DNA of 64,000 nt from contig NZ_LSYT01000003.1 of NCBI RefSeq assembly GCF_001602525.1, forward strand, positions 248,001 through 312,000. The letters run 5' to 3'. A program made the position numbers and the translations under genes. The notes under the pieces are model-generated. The model worked only from the letters and a program-made list of their open reading frames with translations. It did not search any database and had not been told where the DNA came from. This stretch comes from Flavobacterium chilense. GTDB taxonomy: Bacteria; Bacteroidota; Bacteroidia; Flavobacteriales; Flavobacteriaceae. Shown here piece by piece: positions 61,923 to 64,000 of this stretch (positions within the stretch are counted from its first letter, which is position 1; each line of letters starts with the position of its first letter).

Positions 61923-62936
61923 ATGAAATTTATTGTATGCGAAAAGCCGCAGGAATTTAAACTAAAAGAAAAAGAAATTCCCGAACCAAAAGACGGTGAA
62001 GTTCTCTTAAAAATAAAAAGAATAGGTATCTGCGGAACTGATATTCACGCTTTTGGTGGCACTCAACCGTATTTTGAATATCCAAGAATTTTAGGGCACG
62101 AATTGGCTGCAGAATATGTAAAAGGAAATGCAGCAGGTTTTAAACCGGGTGATAAAGTAACTTTTATTCCGTATTTCAATTGCGGAAAATGTGTTGCGTG
62201 CCGAAACGGATTGACAAACTGCTGTGTAAATATTAAAGTTTTTGGAGTTCATATTGATGGCGGAATGGCTGAATATGTTTCAATTCCAGAACAATATTTA
62301 CTTCACGGTCAAGGTTTAGATTATGATGAACTGGCTTTGGTTGAACCATTGGCAATTGCAGCACACGGAGTACGAAGAGCGGCTGTTAAGTCAACTGATA
62401 CGGTTTTGGTAATGGGAGCAGGGCCAATTGGAATTGGATTGATTCAGTTTGCTAAAATTGCTGGAGCAAAAGTCATCGTAATGGATATCAACGATTACCG
62501 ATTAAATTTCTGCAAAACGGAATTAAATGCCGATGAAACGATCAATCCGTTAAACAATGATGTAACCACAAAACTGGCTGAATTGACAAAAGGCGACATG
62601 GCAAACGTGGTAATTGATGCAACTGGAAATCAAAAAGTAATGAATAGTGCTTTTAATTACATTTCGCATGGTGGAAGATTTGTTTTGGTCGGACTTCAAA
62701 AAGGCGAATTAAGTTTTAGTCATCCCGATTTCCACAAAAGAGAATCGACTTTGATGAGCAGTCGAAATGCAACTATTGAAGATTTCGAATATGTAATGAA
62801 ATGTTTGAAAGAAGGAAAAATCGATCCGAAGAAATACATCACACACAGAACAAGTTTTTCTGAAATGATTACTGATTTCGGACAATTAATCGATCCAAAA
62901 AACAATGTCATCAAAGCTTTAATTGAAATAGACTAA
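61923..62936 (+). CDS. Zinc-dependent sugar/polyol dehydrogenase (MDR family)
   Basis: 337 residues. Catalytic zinc ligands are in GICGTDIHAFGG (Cys37) and GHELAA (His59, Glu60). The structural zinc site is CGKCVACRNGLTNCC. The Rossmann motif is VLVMGAGPIGIGLIQFAK. It belongs to the threonine/sorbitol/galactonate-type dehydrogenases. In this operon it may oxidise L-fucose or a related sugar or sugar acid (L-galactonate-5-dehydrogenase-like enzymes are close in type). The exact step is uncertain. Confidence 0.8.
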   Translation: MKFIVCEKPQEFKLKEKEIPEPKDGEVLLKIKRIGICGTDIHAFGGTQPYFEYPRILGHELAAEYVKGNAAGFKPGDKVTFIPYFNCGKCVACRNGLTNCCVNIKVFGVHIDGGMAEYVSIPEQYLLHGQGLDYDELALVEPLAIAAHGVRRAAVKSTDTVLVMGAGPIGIGLIQFAKIAGAKVIVMDINDYRLNFCKTELNADETINPLNNDVTTKLAELTKGDMANVVIDATGNQKVMNSAFNYISHGGRFVLVGLQKGELSFSHPDFHKRESTLMSSRNATIEDFEYVMKCLKEGKIDPKKYITHRTSFSEMITDFGQLIDPKNNVIKALIEID

Positions 62937-62962
62937 GAGTATAGTTAAAGTTTTACGCAAAC

Positions 62963-63070
62963 TTTGTCATTTCGATGAACGAGAAATCTTCGCAAGAAAC
63001 TCTACAAAGATTGGCGAATTTCTATGAGGAGATTCTTGTGAAGATCCTTCCTTTGTCAGGATGACAAAAA
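62963..63070. repeat. Palindromic intergenic element (tttgtcatttcgatg type)
   Basis: The left arm TTTGTCATTTCGATGAAC and AAATCTTCGCAAGAA are mirrored by TTCTTGTGAAGATC and CCTTTGTCAGGATGACAAA, with an inner AGATTGGCGAATTTC region. It lies between two pathway genes and has no coding content. Confidence 0.7.
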
Positions 63071-63111
63071 TGTGAAAATCTAGCTACTATTAAACCTTAA
63101 TAACCACAAAA

Positions 63112-63909
63112 ATGGATTTAAATTTAAAAAACAAGATTGTTGTCGTTTCCGGTTCGGCTGGAAAAGAAGGCAGTATTGGAGAAACTATAATCAACCGAAT
63201 AGCAGACGAAGGTGCGATTCCGGTTTTGGTTGACAGAAATGCAAGAGGTTTCGCTTACGCGGAAGCTTTCCAAAAAAGAGGAATTGATTCTTTATTTGTA
63301 CAGACTGATGTTACTGATCCTATAGAAATCGAAAATGCTGTAAAAACAATCGTGGCAAAATACGGAAGAATCGACGCTGTTATCAACAATGTTGGAGTAA
63401 ACGACGGTGCAGGTTTAGAGGCGAGTTACGAGGAATTTATGGATTCTTTAAAACTGAATGTAGTAAGTTACTTTTTGCTGGTTAAATACGCACTTCCGTA
63501 CTTAAAAGAGTCAAAAGGAAATATCTTAAATATTGGTTCAAAAGTAGCTTTAACAGGGCAGGGAGGAACTTCTGGCTACGCGGCTGCTAAAGGCGGCGTT
63601 TTAGGGCTTACGAGAGAATGGGCGGTTGATTTAATCCAATTCGGAATCCGTTCGAATGCTATTATTATTGCTGAAAGTTATACTCCTGCATACGAAGACT
63701 GGATTAAAACTTTGGCAGATGGAGAAACCGTTTTAAAGAAAATCAACAAAAGTATTCCGTTTGAAGGCAGAATGACCAAAACAGAAGAAATTGCAGATAC
63801 GGCTCTTTTTATTATTTCTGATCGTTCTTCGCACACTACAGGGCAATTTGTTTTTGTAGATGGCGGTTACGTGCATTTAGATCGTGCTTTAATCAACGAT
63901 GTAAACTAA
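63112..63909 (+). CDS. SDR oxidoreductase, probable L-fucose dehydrogenase
   Basis: 265 residues: VVVSGSAGKEGSIGETII (a modified glycine-rich loop), NNVGVNDGAG, ILNIGSKVALTG and catalytic SGYAAAKGG (Tyr156, Lys160). The C-terminal half, with AESYTPAYEDWIK, IPFEGRMTKTEEIADTA and SHTTGQFVFVDGGYVHLDRAL, resembles the L-fucose dehydrogenase branch of SDRs as I recall it. It would oxidise L-fucose to the lactone, which the next gene product would open. Confidence 0.75.
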   Translation: MDLNLKNKIVVVSGSAGKEGSIGETIINRIADEGAIPVLVDRNARGFAYAEAFQKRGIDSLFVQTDVTDPIEIENAVKTIVAKYGRIDAVINNVGVNDGAGLEASYEEFMDSLKLNVVSYFLLVKYALPYLKESKGNILNIGSKVALTGQGGTSGYAAAKGGVLGLTREWAVDLIQFGIRSNAIIIAESYTPAYEDWIKTLADGETVLKKINKSIPFEGRMTKTEEIADTALFIISDRSSHTTGQFVFVDGGYVHLDRALINDVN

Positions 63910-63915
63910 TTCAGA

Positions 63916-64000
63916 ATGAATAACCGAATTGATTCTCATCAGCATTTTTGGAAATTTGATCCTGTTAGAGACAGCTGGATTGATGAAAGTATGTCGAAAA
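63916..64000 (+). CDS. Amidohydrolase, probable L-fuconolactonase (5' end only)
   Basis: Only 28 codons lie in the window; the gene runs off the right edge. It begins with [16 protein letters not shown] and RDSWID. The DSHQHFW start and the RDxWI spacing are characteristic of the amidohydrolase-type sugar lactonases (L-fuconolactonase, L-rhamnono-lactonase). It starts 6 bases after the L-fucose dehydrogenase-like gene, consistent with successive pathway steps. Confidence 0.7.
   Translation, partial: MNNRIDSHQHFWKFDPVRDSWIDESMSK

Noticed and set aside
1..64000. tRNA, rRNA and known riboswitch genes
   Set aside because: None was recognised on either strand by eye; tRNAscan-SE and Rfam searches would be decisive.

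Overview
The window reads as a chromosomal segment of a low-GC Bacteroidota, most likely a Flavobacterium. The evidence is a type IX secretion (T9SS) C-terminal sorting domain, an ECF sigma/FecR/SusC/SusD operon, LytTR two-component genes, AT-rich codon use, weak Shine-Dalgarno sites, and typical flavobacterial intergenic palindromes (gcagatt-, gagcgaagtcgaagg- and agccctga-type). No rRNA, tRNA, CRISPR array or complete prophage was recognised.

Layout. (1) 0-15.3 kb: a secreted modular metalloprotease-like T9SS cargo, a short YdeI-like protein, a secreted metallophosphoesterase, a PI-PLC-like phosphodiesterase facing an ECF sigma/anti-sigma/SusCD uptake operon, and an outer-membrane barrel. 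(2) 15.5-19.5 kb: small unrecognised proteins separated by three copies of a ~155 bp inverted-repeat element. Each copy carries a 24-codon ORF resembling the N-terminus of a REP-associated tyrosine transposase (RAYT). (3) 19.7-26.2 kb: a zinc alcohol dehydrogenase, an SpoIIAA-like protein, a small charged/membrane protein group, and a divergent DsbA-like/HxlR pair. (4) 23.3-35.8 kb: an orphan series of immunity-like genes (SMI1/KNR4, ankyrin, Imm17-like, DUF6985-like, LRR, a PTH2-like gene, a truncated gene). An IS200-type Y1 transposase sits inside it, followed by five hairpins with 3-nt loops. (5) 36-49 kb: two thioredoxin-fold proteins, an AAA ATPase, a YggS-type PLP protein, DUF3861, a LytS/LytR pair divergent from an RND efflux operon, and a Nudix-type regulator that has lost its catalytic residues. 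(6) 49.1-64 kb: a GH3 glycosidase and a sugar catabolic region.

In region 6 the plus-strand genes (SDR, FAH-family hydrolase, zinc dehydrogenase, a second SDR, and an amidohydrolase cut by the window edge), with a FucP-like transporter on the minus strand, match the non-phosphorylative L-fucose (6-deoxyhexose) pathway to pyruvate and lactate. No sugar-acid dehydratase is in view. Divergent from it is an unusual operon: two solute-binding-protein homologues without convincing export signals, two family III CoA-transferases, a Gfo/Idh oxidoreductase and a MaoC hydratase, ending with the FucP-like permease. No ABC permease or ATPase is present. The two operons share a near-identical 31-nt promoter-region sequence in mirror orientation.

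The strongest candidates for new biology are this CoA-transferase/solute-binding-protein module, the RAYT-derived elements that bracket accessory genes like cassettes, and the covarying hairpin array behind the Y1 transposase.
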